A DNA stretch of 64,000 nt from Loxodes magnus (taxonomy: Eukaryota; Ciliophora; Karyorelictea; Loxodida; Loxodidae): positions 248,001 to 312,000 of the forward strand of contig CAMPDV010000087.1 in the NCBI GenBank assembly GCA_946699065.1, read 5' to 3'. The position numbers and the translations under genes were made by a program. The notes under the pieces are model-generated. The model saw only the letters and a program-made list of their open reading frames with translations. It was not told where the DNA came from and did no database searches. Positions within the stretch are counted from its first letter, which is position 1. Every line of letters starts with the position of its first letter. Below are positions 1 through 12,756 of this stretch, piece by piece.

Positions 1-104
1 AAAGCATACTTGAATAGCAAAGTATTATAAGCAATAATTTTCTAAAGACTTAAGATGAAGAGACATTAGAAGAATAGAATAAAATGGAGTAGACAACTAA
101 CTGA
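1..104 (+). CDS. 3' end of an unidentified gene, cut by the window edge
   Basis: Read in the frame beginning at base 3, this stretch encodes an acidic, glutamine-rich tail containing ...NFLKTQDEETLEEQNKMEQ and closes with TGA at 102-104. GAA and GAG codons are dense and TAA/TAG serve as glutamine, as in the clear genes of the window. The other two frames are also open, because only TGA stops, so the frame choice rests on codon content alone. No family is recognised. Confidence 0.4.
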
Positions 105-1028
105 ATAAAACTATTTAACTAATTAAAGATATAAAATTCCACTTCTAGCAATTATCAAATGTACCTTTAAATGACATTCCTTCCTACTTCATTTTTATAT
201 TCCCTCTATTTTCATTTAACATTATCACAAATTATAAATTTAAAGCTTTAATAACTTTACTAAAGCTAATCTAATCCCTTAAAAATAAGATAATCATAGG
301 CAGTCAACTTCTTTTTATAGAGTGATAGATAAGGATATTATTGACTAGTGCAGCTAACTAATTATTTAAGAAAGAGAAAATTAAAATATGTGACGTTTTG
401 ATTAGAGTGTAGCAGTAAAAGTAAATAGATGCTGTTTAATTAGTTAGATTTTTAGCCATTAATTAAACAATTTTAACTACTTAAAAGAAGAATAGCTTAT
501 ATGAATCTTTTATATAAAACATTACTATTACTAGCTTAAAAGACAGCTGAACCTATCTAATTAAATTTAAAACTCTATTAGTATTTACTTAATACAGAAG
601 ATAGAACTACAATTTAATAGCTTATATCATTTTAATTAATAAAATAAGCTAATTAAAGTAGCTATTTTAAATCAAGATGCTTCTAGATAAAGAAAGGCAA
701 TACCTATTAAAACAATAATTTATTTTTATGAGCAAGAAAGCTGCTTTTGCTATGAATTAAATTTATTTATTTTATAATATAATGGTATTAAAAGAATCTT
801 AATCAATGAAATAAAGTAAGGCTATTTTATATAGGGATATAAAAAAGCCTTTTTAATATTATATATTATAAATTAAATATAGAGATAGATGTATAATTCC
901 TTTAGATCTATAATCTTCCATATATCAATTTAACTCTTAATAGAGTTAGAACTAGTAATAGAGTAGCTTAAATAAATAGTTTATTCCTATTAATTTTGAA
1001 AAATAGATTAATGTTGGAACAGATATGT
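105..1028. other. AT-rich spacer without a gene I can support
   Basis: Very AT-rich sequence with short reading frames in every direction and no purine-loaded, GAA-rich run of the kind seen in the real genes. No tRNA-like or hairpin-rich element was noticed. Confidence 0.5.
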
Positions 1029-1436
1029 TCATTTTTCTACAGTTACCCTTTTTCTCAGCAAATTACTTTTGTTGAGAGAGTTTAATGAAAAATTCTATCT
1101 CTTAATTCCGTCTATCAACTTAATTTGAGGTTTATTTGTCACTTATTTTGATTATTTTTCTTTCTGCATTTATTACAAATCTCCCTATCGAGGTTAAATT
1201 GGGTCTTTACTGACCACATAAATAAAGGTTTCATTAAGGAATATGCTGTGCCTAACTTTTTCTACTATTAAATTTTTAGCAGGTGCTTGACTATTATATC
1301 AGAATACTTTAGATTTTCTTCTCTCTTGTCTTCTTTATATCTGTTGCTAGTTTTCTTGAATTACATTGCTATAACTTTCAGACAAATATTTTTTATTTGT
1401 TACTATCTTGAGTTTGCTAGGAGATAAAGGCTTCAT
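1029..1436 (-). CDS. Small basic protein, unknown function (135 aa)
   Basis: ATG at 1436-1434 and TGA at 1031-1029 frame 135 residues with one internal TGA read as Trp (motif KVFWYNSQAP). The protein is rich in Lys, Arg and Gln (MKPLSPSKLKIVTNKKYLSE... at the start, NLLRKRVTVEK at the end). Coding is inferred from codon content: the minus strand is purine-rich with many AAA, AGA, CAA and GAA codons while the opposite strand would be a run of hydrophobic residues. No domain, signal peptide or membrane segment is visible. It stands alone, transcribed away from the giant gene to its right. Confidence 0.55.
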
Positions 1437-3364
1437 ATTTTTATTTATATTTATAAGTAAAAAACATAATGAGGAGTTAAGATTATTTTATTAATGCTAT
1501 TTTATTTATTCTATACTTGTTTTTAAAAAGAAATTTGTCCATACTCATCAAATACTTATAACTAATAACTTTCTTTCAAATATTTATTTTACTGATTATT
1601 TCGCTAGTTAATCTACAGGAGCTAGCTTAAAATATATTTTAGCTAATTATTTTATAATTATTGCTCTATACATTGGAAATTCCTTTCTTTAATATGCTCT
1701 TTTAACTTTAATTTAGCTTTAACTTTGGCTTGTTTATTGCATTATCACTAGATATTAATATTGCTTCTTCATTTTTATTTTAATAATACTTATCTAGAAA
1801 TTAGTTATTTATTTCGTTTAATTAGTTTAAATTGCAAGAATAAGCTTAGCAACTTGCAAGCAAGCTCTAGTAAAGTTAGCTTTATTAATATTTAAAGCAT
1901 TATTAATGTAAAGTATCTGATTTCTGTCTATAACTTTTAGCTTTAAGTATAATTTAAGTTTCTTATTACCATTAATTTAGTTTCTTTCATTTCATACTGC
2001 ACCATATATTTATAATCAAAATAAAGGCTTTTAATGTTTAAATGGTAGTAAGTTACCTTAAGCAACTTATAAAATTAAGAAATTATATACTTTTGATATT
2101 GATGCAAGTTAGTATTTTATCTCAGATTCTAGATTATCAGATGATTATGCTTTTGATTTGAGTAAAGCCTAAAGTATTAAACTGACTTCTCCTATATACG
2201 ATTGCTCTGTTCTTTACCACTTAACTAACTTTAAATTAATTAAATTGCTAACACAATGATTTTGATTGTTACTCTTTAAGGAATAAATTTCATACCTCTA
2301 AAGAGTTTCCCTCATAGAAAAGAAGTCTTTATATTTAGTAGCATTTAAGTAATATCTTAATGATATAGCTACTAAACTAGCAGTTAAGATACCATAAATG
2401 AAGAAATGGCTATATCATTGAAATAAAAGGCTCTTAATATCACTTTAGTTATTAACTTTTGATGCTTAGCTTTAATTTCTTATTAGCTTAATGCTCTAAA
2501 GCTATTAAGAGTCTATTATTAATTCTTATTAGTAATACTATACTTTTATTATACACTTTGCTTAGCATTTCTAAGCTATAATAGCTAAATATTACTAGAG
2601 ATACTCTATTATATCTCATTAAGAAATTAGATATAGAGAAGAGTAATTAGTTTTGAGGAAAGGGTAGAATAATATAGTTTTAAGGAGCATTTCGATAAAA
2701 AGGAACTAGAAATAAGAGTTAAGAAATAGCTAATTTATTTCATTTACTAATCTACTATCTCATACGATCAATTAGGTACCTTCTAAATGTTTATTTCAAT
2801 ACTTTTCTAAAAGTATTTGAATATAATCAGAGCTTTAAAACTAAGCATAACTTAGATATCCAAAATGCCTTTGGATTTAGTTTGGAGATTAGTTTAAAGA
2901 AAAGTAGATGTTTAAGCATACTTATAAATAGCTGCTTAATATAACTAACGCTATGGTAATTCTTAGGTTATAACAAATATAGATAAGTACTTAAAGATGA
3001 AGGAAAGGCATATAAATATAGAGAAATAAGAGAATATAATAATAGAGAATTAAATTAAATATAAGCACTTTAATTCTTATATTCCTGCTAACTATTTAAA
3101 TTAATGAAAAACTAAAGTGAATCCCCTTATTCTAGAAACACTAATATTTAGCAAAGGAGAGTTCCCCTTTAAACTCATTAAGATTTCTACTAGGTAAGGC
3201 AAAAAAGTGTTGATTCTTAAAGAAAGCACCACACAGAAGTTGATACTTAAGGAAATGATAGAGAGTAAGAAATAATTTAATTTTTATTGAAAGTAACCTA
3301 ATTTTTTAGAAGTAATAGAAACTTTTTGCATGATTTGTACGAAAAGAAATAAGTCCAGTCTTCT
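1437..3364. other. AT-rich intergenic stretch, one weak reading frame
   Basis: About 1.9 kb with no gene I can support. One plus-strand frame (ATG 1906, TGA 2257-2259, one internal TGA) gives a 117-residue product whose second half looks protein-like (DIDASQYFISDSRLSDDYAF), but only codon flavour supports it. The last few hundred bases must contain the 5' region of the giant coiled-coil gene. Confidence 0.35.
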
Positions 3365-6300
3365 ATGCCGCTTATTTTGCACTAAAAGCAAAAAGTTGAA
3401 AAGTAACTAAGGGAAATTATTAAGTTTTATGATAGTTTGAAGTACCTTAATAAGTATAGTCAAGTTGTGAGTATATCTACTTTTGAGATTAGTGATGCTT
3501 TGTTTGAAGAAACACTTATGCGTATCAAAGACTTAATGAGTTAGTATGGAGAGTTTGATTAATAGTTCGAAAGTTAGATTGAGTAGCAGTTTTTAAAGCT
3601 AAAAGAAAAGATTTACTAAGAATGTGCGACTGATAGACATATTTAGCCATAATAGACGAGGCAGTTCAAAATATAATAGCTTCAAAATACAATTTCTAAC
3701 CTACAAAAGGAAAACTTAGTGCTTAGAGAAAATATGAATAAACTGACTTCCTAGCTAAACGAAATTAACAACTTAGTTCAGAACAAAGCTATTCGCACAT
3801 CTCCCTTTTAAAGCTGTTATTCAGAAAACTAAAACGATAAATTCATAAAATGTACTACTCCAACCATTGAATCTTAACATCTATTAGAGTAGAGCTTAGC
3901 AAGCTTATAGATAAGTAGCATTAAGGAAGAGCTTGCAATTAAGTCCGCTCAAATCTAAAAACTAATAACCAAAAGCTAGTAAAAAATGCAAAAAAGGTAA
4001 ATAAGCCCTCAGTCTTCTCATAAAAGCAATCAGATAAGTTAAGCATTATACAGCTAAAACGAGATAGATATGATTAAATAAGAAAACTAAGAGCTAAGAA
4101 ACCTACTGAACAATGTCTAGTAATTCCAATAAGAAGAAAACTAAAGTGACTAATAGAATGATAATTAGTCAATGAAAGAGCATTTAAGTTAAATTGAGGC
4201 TAACAACCAAGTTATAGGTAATTAATTGATAACCCTAATAGAGTAAAGCTTAGCCTTTACTTAAGAAGTAGCTCCTATCTTAGAATAATTTGATTAAAAT
4301 AGATAATAGATTTCTGACTTTTTAAATGAACTTAATAGAGAATATGTAGATGCTTAGCAACTAGAAGCAATAGAGTTATTACTGGAATCAGAATAAGAAC
4401 AATAGAGGTAAATAAATGAAGCCAACTAATAATTTTTATCAGAAATCTAAGCAATCAGTGAGGAAGTTTCTAATGGAAATTATGAAAATAGATATTAAGA
4501 TAGTGAACAGGAAAATCAAGAGAAGATGGAATTAAAGGAAGTTTTAAATAAAACCATTGAAGAATTTTAGTAGGTTTAAGAAACTTTAAATAAACAAATT
4601 TTAAACGAAAAGAAAAAATGTAAATCACTAGAAGAAGAAAACTACTAGCTCAAGCTATAATTACAAAACAACCAAGAAATAGAGCAAAACCTTAAGGATA
4701 GTATTGACAGGCGATTACAGGAAGCAAAAAGAAGAGCTTCGTTTTATAAAGAGTAAATGGATGTAGCTGAATAAGCTACTGTAGATCTAGAGAATTAGAT
4801 CACAGCTATCCAAGATAAGTTTAAAGAAGATAACGATAAATACATAAAACAAATAGAGCTACTATAAGCACTAAACGAAGAGAAGCAATAGGCAATAGAA
4901 TAAATTAAGAATTAACTACAAGAATGCTAATAAAATTATAAGAGCAAACTTTAAGTAACAGATTAATTCAACTAGAAAATTAATGAGCAGCAAAGCTAAA
5001 TTTAAGAACTAATTAAGAAAAATGAGATAAATGCCAAGAAATCTAACTAGTTAAGTATATTTGAGCAAGTCTTTGTTTAAATTAAGTAAAATATAGCACT
5101 TTAAATAAACTAAGCATAGAAGTAAAATATTCAGTAGTTACAATAAATTCAAAATAAAACATTAAGTGCAGATTCTTAGCTTTTATAATTAGAAAGCAGT
5201 TTCAAAATGCTTTATCAAAAGGATTTGCTAGATTCTATTAATAAAAAGATAGTATAAATAATAGTTTAGCTATAAGATGTAATGTAGTTTGAAGATGAAG
5301 ATTAGAGCAATTTAATAAAAAACATTGAAAAATTGAAGTAATGTATTTAGTAGCTATGCTATATAAATAACTAGAACGAAGAATAGAATAAAAAACTGAC
5401 TTAATAACTAAAACAATTTCAAAAGCAATAAATAAAAAAGAAATAAGAGCTTGATTAGCTTTAGAACGTCTCTTTATAAAATGAGGAATTCTATCAATCT
5501 TAAATAAAATAGTTAAATCAAGAAAATGAATAATTAAATGATTTAAACCAAAATATCTAGTAACACTTGGAGGAGCTAAAAGAAGAAAATGATGTTCTCC
5601 TATAAAAGTTCAAAAAAACTGAATAGAAATTATAAAAGTAACAAGAATAAATTCAGCAGCTACAGCAAATAAAATTAGAGAACGATAAATTGAATAATGA
5701 TCTAAAGCATTTGAAATGTGAGATACCAGAAGCTTAATAATTTATAAAGCATTACCAAAATACAATTTAATAGTTGAAGTATAAGAATTCCTTACTCAAA
5801 AATTAGAAATAAAATAAACTTTCTTCATTAGAAGAAGATTATGAAAAGTTGCTCAATGATTTCTAGGCTTCAAAGATGTCAAATCAAATACATTAGGAAG
5901 AAATTTTAAATTTAAAGACACAAAATTCTGATTTATAACTGAAACTACAGACTCTTGAAAATGAGACTCATAATTTAAAAATAAAGAACTAGAGTCTTAC
6001 TGGATAGCAGGAATAAATTAATAGCAAACAAATATCTTAGCTAAAATTCACAGTAGAATAGTAAAGCTATGTAATTAAATAAAAGGATTAGTAATTATAA
6101 GACTAGATAGCACAAAGCTAAGTGAATCTATAAAAGCTTAAATCCACTCTCTAAAATTAGCTAGGGGAAATTTAAAAGCAAAATCAAATTTTAATTCTTG
6201 AAAAATCTAAAGATTAAGAAAATGTAAATCAGCTAAAAAATGATATATAGGATTGAAAAGATAAACTAGAATAATAAGCATAAGACTTTTCAAGAGATAA

Positions 6301-9300
6301 AAGTTTACAAAGTCAAAAGATAGAGCAACTTTAAGTAGATATTTAGAAAGCGAAAGAAAAGAATAAAGAGATGGAAAGTAAAAATTTCAATTTGCTACAG
6401 TAAATATAGAAATAGGAAGATAAAATTAATACGCTATAGCAGTAAAAAGAAATTGTAAGCGATGAATTACAAAAACTACGCAATTAGTATTCAAACTTCT
6501 AAAAGGAAAACAAATAATGCTAAGAAGAATTTACTCTTCAGGTGTAATTTTTATAGAATCTGCAACTTTTGGTGAAAATTGAAAACTAAAAATCATTAAA
6601 GAAAATAGAAAATATAGAGCAACGGAAAATGCTCATATAACATAGGGAAGTAATAATTCAAAAGATTAAAGAACTTATAAAAATTAAAGAGGAAATGGAA
6701 CAAAGCAATTTATAAAATGAAATCACATAAATAAGAGAAAATAATGGAATTCTGTAAGAATAGATAGATCACTAAGTTTAGATAAACCAGTAACTTTAAA
6801 AATAATGCGATGAAAATAAATCACAGCTTATCTTATAAGAAGGAAATAAAGGGAAAATTTAGAAATAATTAGAGGAAAAAACAAAAGAAATATAGCAATA
6901 AAAAGAAATAAATGACGTATAAAGGTAAAAAATTACTAGTTAAGAATTTGAAATTAAAAACTCAGATGCCAAAATTGGAGAATTATAATATGATATTGAA
7001 AGACTGAAATCTAGTAACAAATTCGAACAAATGACAAATGAAAACCATATTTAAAGTCTTAATTAGTAATTAAAATCTCTACAAGAAGAAATTAGCAACA
7101 AAAACTAAAAAAATGAGCTATAATACCAAAACTATTAGTAGTAGATCTAAGCTTTATTAGCTTCAAAAGAAAATAAGAAAAGCAAATTGAAAAAGCAAAA
7201 GGAAGTTATAACAAATCATCAAGCTGAAATCAAAGATACAAAAATTTTAAACGAAAACTTAAAAAACTAAAATCAATAAAAAGAATAAAAAATCAGAGAA
7301 CTAAACTAGTTTCTTACTGAAGCTCAAAATATGATTTAAAATTTAAAGGGAGATATTTCTTAATTATAGTAAAAATGCAACAACTCAGAAGGTGAGTTAT
7401 AAAAATAGATTAAATAACTACTAGATACCAATAAAAATTTGTAGAATTTATAAAAAAGCCAATAAGAGTAAATAAAATCTCTACAAGAAGAAAATGATAT
7501 CAAAAACTAAAAGAATGAACTATAATACCAAAACTATTAACAGCAAATCTAAACTTTATTAGCTTCAAAAGAGAATAAAAAAAGTAAATTAAGAAAATGA
7601 AAGGAAGTTATAACGAAACATCAATCTGAAATAAAAAGTATAAAAAGTCTTAACGAAAATTAAAAAAATTAAAATCAATAAAAAGAATAAAAAATCAGAG
7701 AGCTAAACTAATTATTAACTGAAGCTCAAAATATGATTTAAAATTTAAAGGGAGATATTTCTTAATTATAGTAAAAAAGCAATAACTCAGAAGATGACCT
7801 AAAAAACTAGATTAAATAACTATTAGATGCCAATAAAAATTTGTAGAATTTATAAAAAAGCCAATAAGAGTAAATAGCAACCTTTCAGAGTGAAATATAA
7901 GAGAAACTAGAGTTAATTGATGAATAAAATTCAGAAATTATGGACTTAAAATATGTAAACGAGAACCAACGGGATTAAATATAAGAATTAAACGAGCAAT
8001 TGGAATAAATAAGCAATCAAATGGAGACATTTTAGAAGTCAGAATTTTGAGAGAAAGAAAATACATAAAAAGAAAAGAAACAAATAATGGAGTCCAACTA
8101 AGCTAAGTTAGAAACTCTTTAGTAGCAGTTTGAAAATTATAAAATTTCTTAGAAAAATGAAGTTAAATAATTAGAGCAATCTATTTAGGAAAAAGATTAG
8201 TAAAATGAATAGTTAACCACAAAAATGCTTTAATTAGAAGAATTAAATAGAGAATTGATAGAATAAAATAAAGTACTACAATCTCAAATAAAAGAATAAA
8301 ATTACAACATCTAAATTGAAAAAAGTCAGTTATTGAAATAGATAGAGAAATTGAATAGTGAAAAGTTAGTATTGAAGCAATCTATTGAAGAATAATTATA
8401 GATAAATTAATAAAATTCTGAGAAATAAAGAGTAGAAATAGAAACAATTAACTAAAAAAGAAAAAAAAAGTAATAAGTTTTAAAAAGTCACATTCAAACC
8501 TAAAATGAAGCAATTCAAAAGTAAATCCAGGAGTTAAAAAACTTAAAAGAAATTATAGTAGCTTAAGATAAAGAAAAATAGACTCTTGAAATGTAGTAAA
8601 AGGCTTTATAAGAATAACTTAAACAATAATCTATTTAATTCGAAAAGCAAGCATAGGAGTTAGAAATTGAAAGTATTAGAACAAAGGAAGAATTGAATAA
8701 CCAACTTATTGAAAATAAAAAAATGGCTAAAGAGTTTTTTAACTGCTAATAAGAATTATAGGACTATGCTTTGCAAATAAATGACCAGTAGGGATATTAG
8801 AAGCTTCTACTGTAATAAAATAATGAGATTTAAGAGGCAAAAAAATTATTAGTTGAACTTTACGCAAATTTCACTTAAGAAGATCAAAATAATGAGATAA
8901 ATGAAATTTCTTTCTAAGAGATAGCTAACAACTTAAACGAATTATTACTTAATTTAACTTAACAAATACAAAAATATTAGCTATAAGTAGTGAATGAATA
9001 ATAAGAAATAACAAAGTTGAAGGAAATTCAGAATTAATTAACGATGACATCAGAAAAGGAAAAAAATTAATTAAAATTAATTTAAAACCTATAGAGTAAA
9101 ATAGAAAATCTTGAAGAACATATTATATCATAAGAGTAAGAATTCCAAAAAGAAACACAGCAATATTAAGATAAAGCATAGTAAGGAGAAGACTAGATTT
9201 ATGAATATGAAAAGTAACTTGAAAGTATGGAAGAAAATTTACAAAACGAAGCAAATAAAAAATAAGAAATAGAGTAAAATTTAAGTTAAAGCTTAAACAC

Positions 9301-12300
9301 TATTGAATAATAGAAATAGGTGATTGAAAATTTATAAAATAAAATTAAAAACTTAACTTATCAACATTAATAAGATGCCTAACAAAAAGAAAATCAAAAT
9401 TAGCAATTAAACGAAAAGCTAGTTTCTTAAACTTAAATAAGCTCTTAATAGAATTCAAAGATTTAATCTTTAGAACGCGAAATTTAAGATTTATAAGATA
9501 AAATTTATCTTCATAATGAGAATTAAACGTATTCTTCCTAAAATCTTTAAAATCAAACAGAAGAAATTTAAAACCTAAAGTTTCAAATAAAGCAATTCCA
9601 ATAACAAAGTAGTAAATTAAATTAAGATAATTAAGAATAATAAAATAAAATAGAGTAACTATAGTAATAAATAGAGAAAGACTGTAAGCAGATTGAAAAT
9701 AACAGAGTGTAAATATAAACTTTAGAGGTTAATATAGAGAAGAATCAATAGAAGAATATTACCTTAGAAAACAAATTACAAATTAGTGATGAAATTAAAA
9801 ATTAATAAAAAGATAAAATTTAATAGCTTTCTGATGAACTTTCAGCTAATAAATAGTAATATTAGAGTATGGCCAAGTAGTTAGAGTAAGAAAAAGAATT
9901 TATTAATGATTAGTTGGCTTAACAAACTTAAATAAGCTCTTAAAGAATGTTGGATATAAATAGACTTGAGACTGAAAATTAGAAATTGAAATCTTAATAG
10001 CTAGTTTAAAATTCGTAAATGGAATAATACTAGATAGAAAAGCAAAATCTAATGAAATAAATTTAACTTTTAAAAGATTAAGTAAATGAATAGCTATTAG
10101 ATGAAGTAAGAGTCTAGAAGTATGAATAATAGCTTTTTAGCAATGAAGATATTCTAGTGAAATTACAAACTTAATTACTATAGGTTCTGTAATTTATTGA
10201 AAATCAAGCAGATTAATAAGAAGAACTAACGTTCTCTATAACTGACACCGAAACTTAAATTTTATCTCCCTTAGAGACAGAAGTAATTAAATAAAGATCC
10301 TTACCAACAGATCCTTCAAACGAAAATCTCAATTTACAAGAATAGGAGCAAGATATGCAAAATAAAATAGAATCCTTAATTCAATAAAAAAAAGACTTGT
10401 AAAGATAACTTTAAGAATTATAAAAAACATGCTCAAATCTAGAAGCTGATAATGAAATGCTTGAAGAATTGTTTTAACCTATTTAAGAAATAGGTGAGAA
10501 ACTTGATATCTAGTAAGATTAGGACTAATCTATTATGAACTATTTAGAAACTATTTTGGAGACCATTCTTAATTAAATAGATACGATGCTAGCATTCCAG
10601 TAAAGTAAAATCAAAATTTCAGAGATTTCCAATCTTTTGAAAGTATAAAAGAACTAGGATTTAAATATGGAATTAGAATAAATCTATGAAAAAACTAAGG
10701 TATTAGTTTAGAGTTCAGCATATAAACAGCAATAGAAAGATTCATAAGAAGAAATAGGATTAAATAAACAAGAGTTAACATTAATAAATTAAAACTAAAT
10801 TGAGAAAGATATTAAAGAGTACTAAGAAAAGATTGCACAGCTAGAAGAATTAGTCAAATCTTTACAAAGTTAACTTAATAAGCAAAAGGAAGAAATTCCT
10901 TAATAAGACTAAAGACAAGAACTAGAGGAATTGAAAAATAAAAATATGAAACTTAAATTCGAACTTAAAAAGGCAACAATAAATTAACAATAATACGAGC
11001 AAAGTAAAGAACTGAATAAAAGATACGAGTAGAAAATTCAAGAGCTAATTAAGCAATTAGAAATCAAAGACGATTCGATATTTAGCGAACAACTTCAATT
11101 TCAACTTAAGTAAGCGGAAATAAAAATTTCTTCACTTGAATTATCTTAATCTGAACAAGTTGAAAGTTATTAACATGAATTTTAAGATATGTAAGACTAA
11201 GTTAATTAATAAGAAAAAATGATTAAAAACTATGAGCAAAGCTACCAAACACTAAATCAAAAGCTTCAAGTAAAAAAAGTTAAATACAATGAAAAAATTA
11301 GCAATCTCTAGCATTAGCTAAATTTATAAATAAATCAGAAATAATAACTTGAAAAACAGTTAATCGATCATTAATAATTTTTTGAGAGCTCGTAAGAGAA
11401 TTTGTTTGAAGCTCATCCTAAGAATAGATAAAGATAAAGTATCAAAAGAGAATTAAGTGACGAAAATGAAAGCTCGATAAAAAACATTTAGGAACCTCCA
11501 GATAATTATATAATTGTAAAAAGAGTAAGAAATTAGCAAGATATATGATGTCTGGTACAATTTGAAGGAGATCAAGGAACTGATTATTATTGGTGGAATC
11601 AGTTTGAACTAGAAAATTATGAAAAAGAAAGAAATGTAGCGAAACCTATATATCCTGACATTGATGAAGAAGTTATTTAGTAAAAATATGAATAGCTGTA
11701 AGCAAAAGTTAGGAAACTAGAAACTAAATGTAAAAGTGCTAACTTTAGTTAAAGATGGATTCTTAAAAAGCTACGCAAGATTTTAGCTCCAAACACATAA
11801 GATAATAAAATTTTCATATCTTCTTCAGAAGAAGAAAAGCAATCTCTTGTAGAAGTAGATTTTTCTTCTCCTCTTCCTTAAAATTTCTCATTGAGTAATA
11901 CAGTTGATAATCTCAAAGGAAAAGCATTATCAGAAAAATAATATGAGCTTAATGAAATTAAAGGAGAGTAAGCAAAGGTTTAATCAGAATCTAAAATTTA
12001 AGTATAATCTAAAAGAGAATCTATCACTAAGCATGAATCTCTAAAATTCATGCTAAACTAATAAACCTAGACAGAAATGGCATAGTCTAGTAAACAAGAA
12101 GAGCAAAATGATCAGGTAATAAAGCTTACTCAATTACACAAACTTTAGTAAGATGAAATTGATCGTTAAGAACAGAATTTAAACCGTACTTTACAATAGT
12201 TAAAAGTTGTAACTGATGAATATAAAGTAATAGAAAGAAAGTATTAACGATTGATAATTCTTGAGAGCGCATCTGAATTAGAGTAACTAAAAGAATGTGT

Positions 12301-12498
12301 GCTTCAAATATTTAAAAGAATTTAAGAGTAGTAAGTATATTTATCATTCAACTATATAGAGATCAAGAAGTAGAAAGTTTAATTCATTTCGTATGTGATG
12401 TTCTTAAATTATCTGCTTCTGAAATAGAAATTATTTAGAAAGAGAGGCAAAAGCTAAAAAATAAATTTTGGAGTTTCAAGAAAAAGAACAAAGCGTGA
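3365..12498 (+). CDS. Giant coiled-coil protein with GRIP-like C-terminus (about 3034 aa), golgin-like
   Basis: One frame is open from 3365 to 12330, then a 29-nt intron (12331-12359, GTAAGT...TATAG) joins a last exon ending at TGA 12496-12498. The product is almost wholly heptad-like Q/E/K/L/N sequence, expected to form a very long rod. Residues 1238-1371 and 1372-1505 are a direct duplication of 402 bp. Near residue 2725 lies a compact non-coil segment with Trp pairs (DYYWWNQFELENYE). The C-terminal 60 residues, read across the intron, match the layout of GRIP domains (LKECVLQIF, then LIHFVCDVLKLSASEIE, then IQKERQKL), which bind Arl1 on the trans-Golgi, although the usual first Tyr is Leu. 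Internal TGA at 6254, 7598, 8048 and 11546 are read as Trp. Golgi tethering is inferred from this; the start is uncertain because the frame stays open upstream. Confidence 0.8.
7076..7879 (+). repeat. Direct tandem duplication, 2 x 402 bp, inside the giant coiled-coil gene
   Basis: Copy 1 is 7076-7477 and copy 2 is 7478-7879; each encodes 134 residues and both keep frame. The proteins agree at most positions (shared blocks such as NELQYQNYQQQIQ and LTEAQNMIQNLKGDISQLQQ). At one aligned position copy 1 has CAA (7196-7198) and copy 2 has TGA (7598-7600), so a glutamine became a UGA codon without ending the protein. Confidence 0.9.
12331..12359 (+). other. 29-nt intron in the GRIP-like gene
   Basis: Begins GTAAGTATAT and ends ACTATATAG. 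Removing it shifts the frame from the long coiled-coil reading into the GRIP-like tail and the TGA at 12496; without it the tail is lost. Confidence 0.8.
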
Positions 12499-12756
12499 CA
12501 TAATGCTTTAATATAAACTAAATATAAAATTATTTTTAGTGACTTTAATAGAAAATTTAAAAATTCATATATCATCAAGATTCTAAATAAGCTCTTATTC
12601 AAATAGCAATATAAAATATAAAATTTTAAGGGTATTTTAATGATTTTGACTAATTAAATTATTTAGTGTTAGATTTATGAAATAACTAGTATTGAAAACT
12701 TAAAATATTTTAATATTTTAAATCTATTAATTAAGTTTAATAGTAGATAATTGATT

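Noticed and set aside
1029-1436. Plus-strand multi-pass membrane protein starting near 1.03 kb
   Set aside because: The hydrophobic reading is the complement of a lysine/glutamine-rich minus-strand gene with better codon content; with TGA as the only stop, long open frames on the wrong strand are expected.
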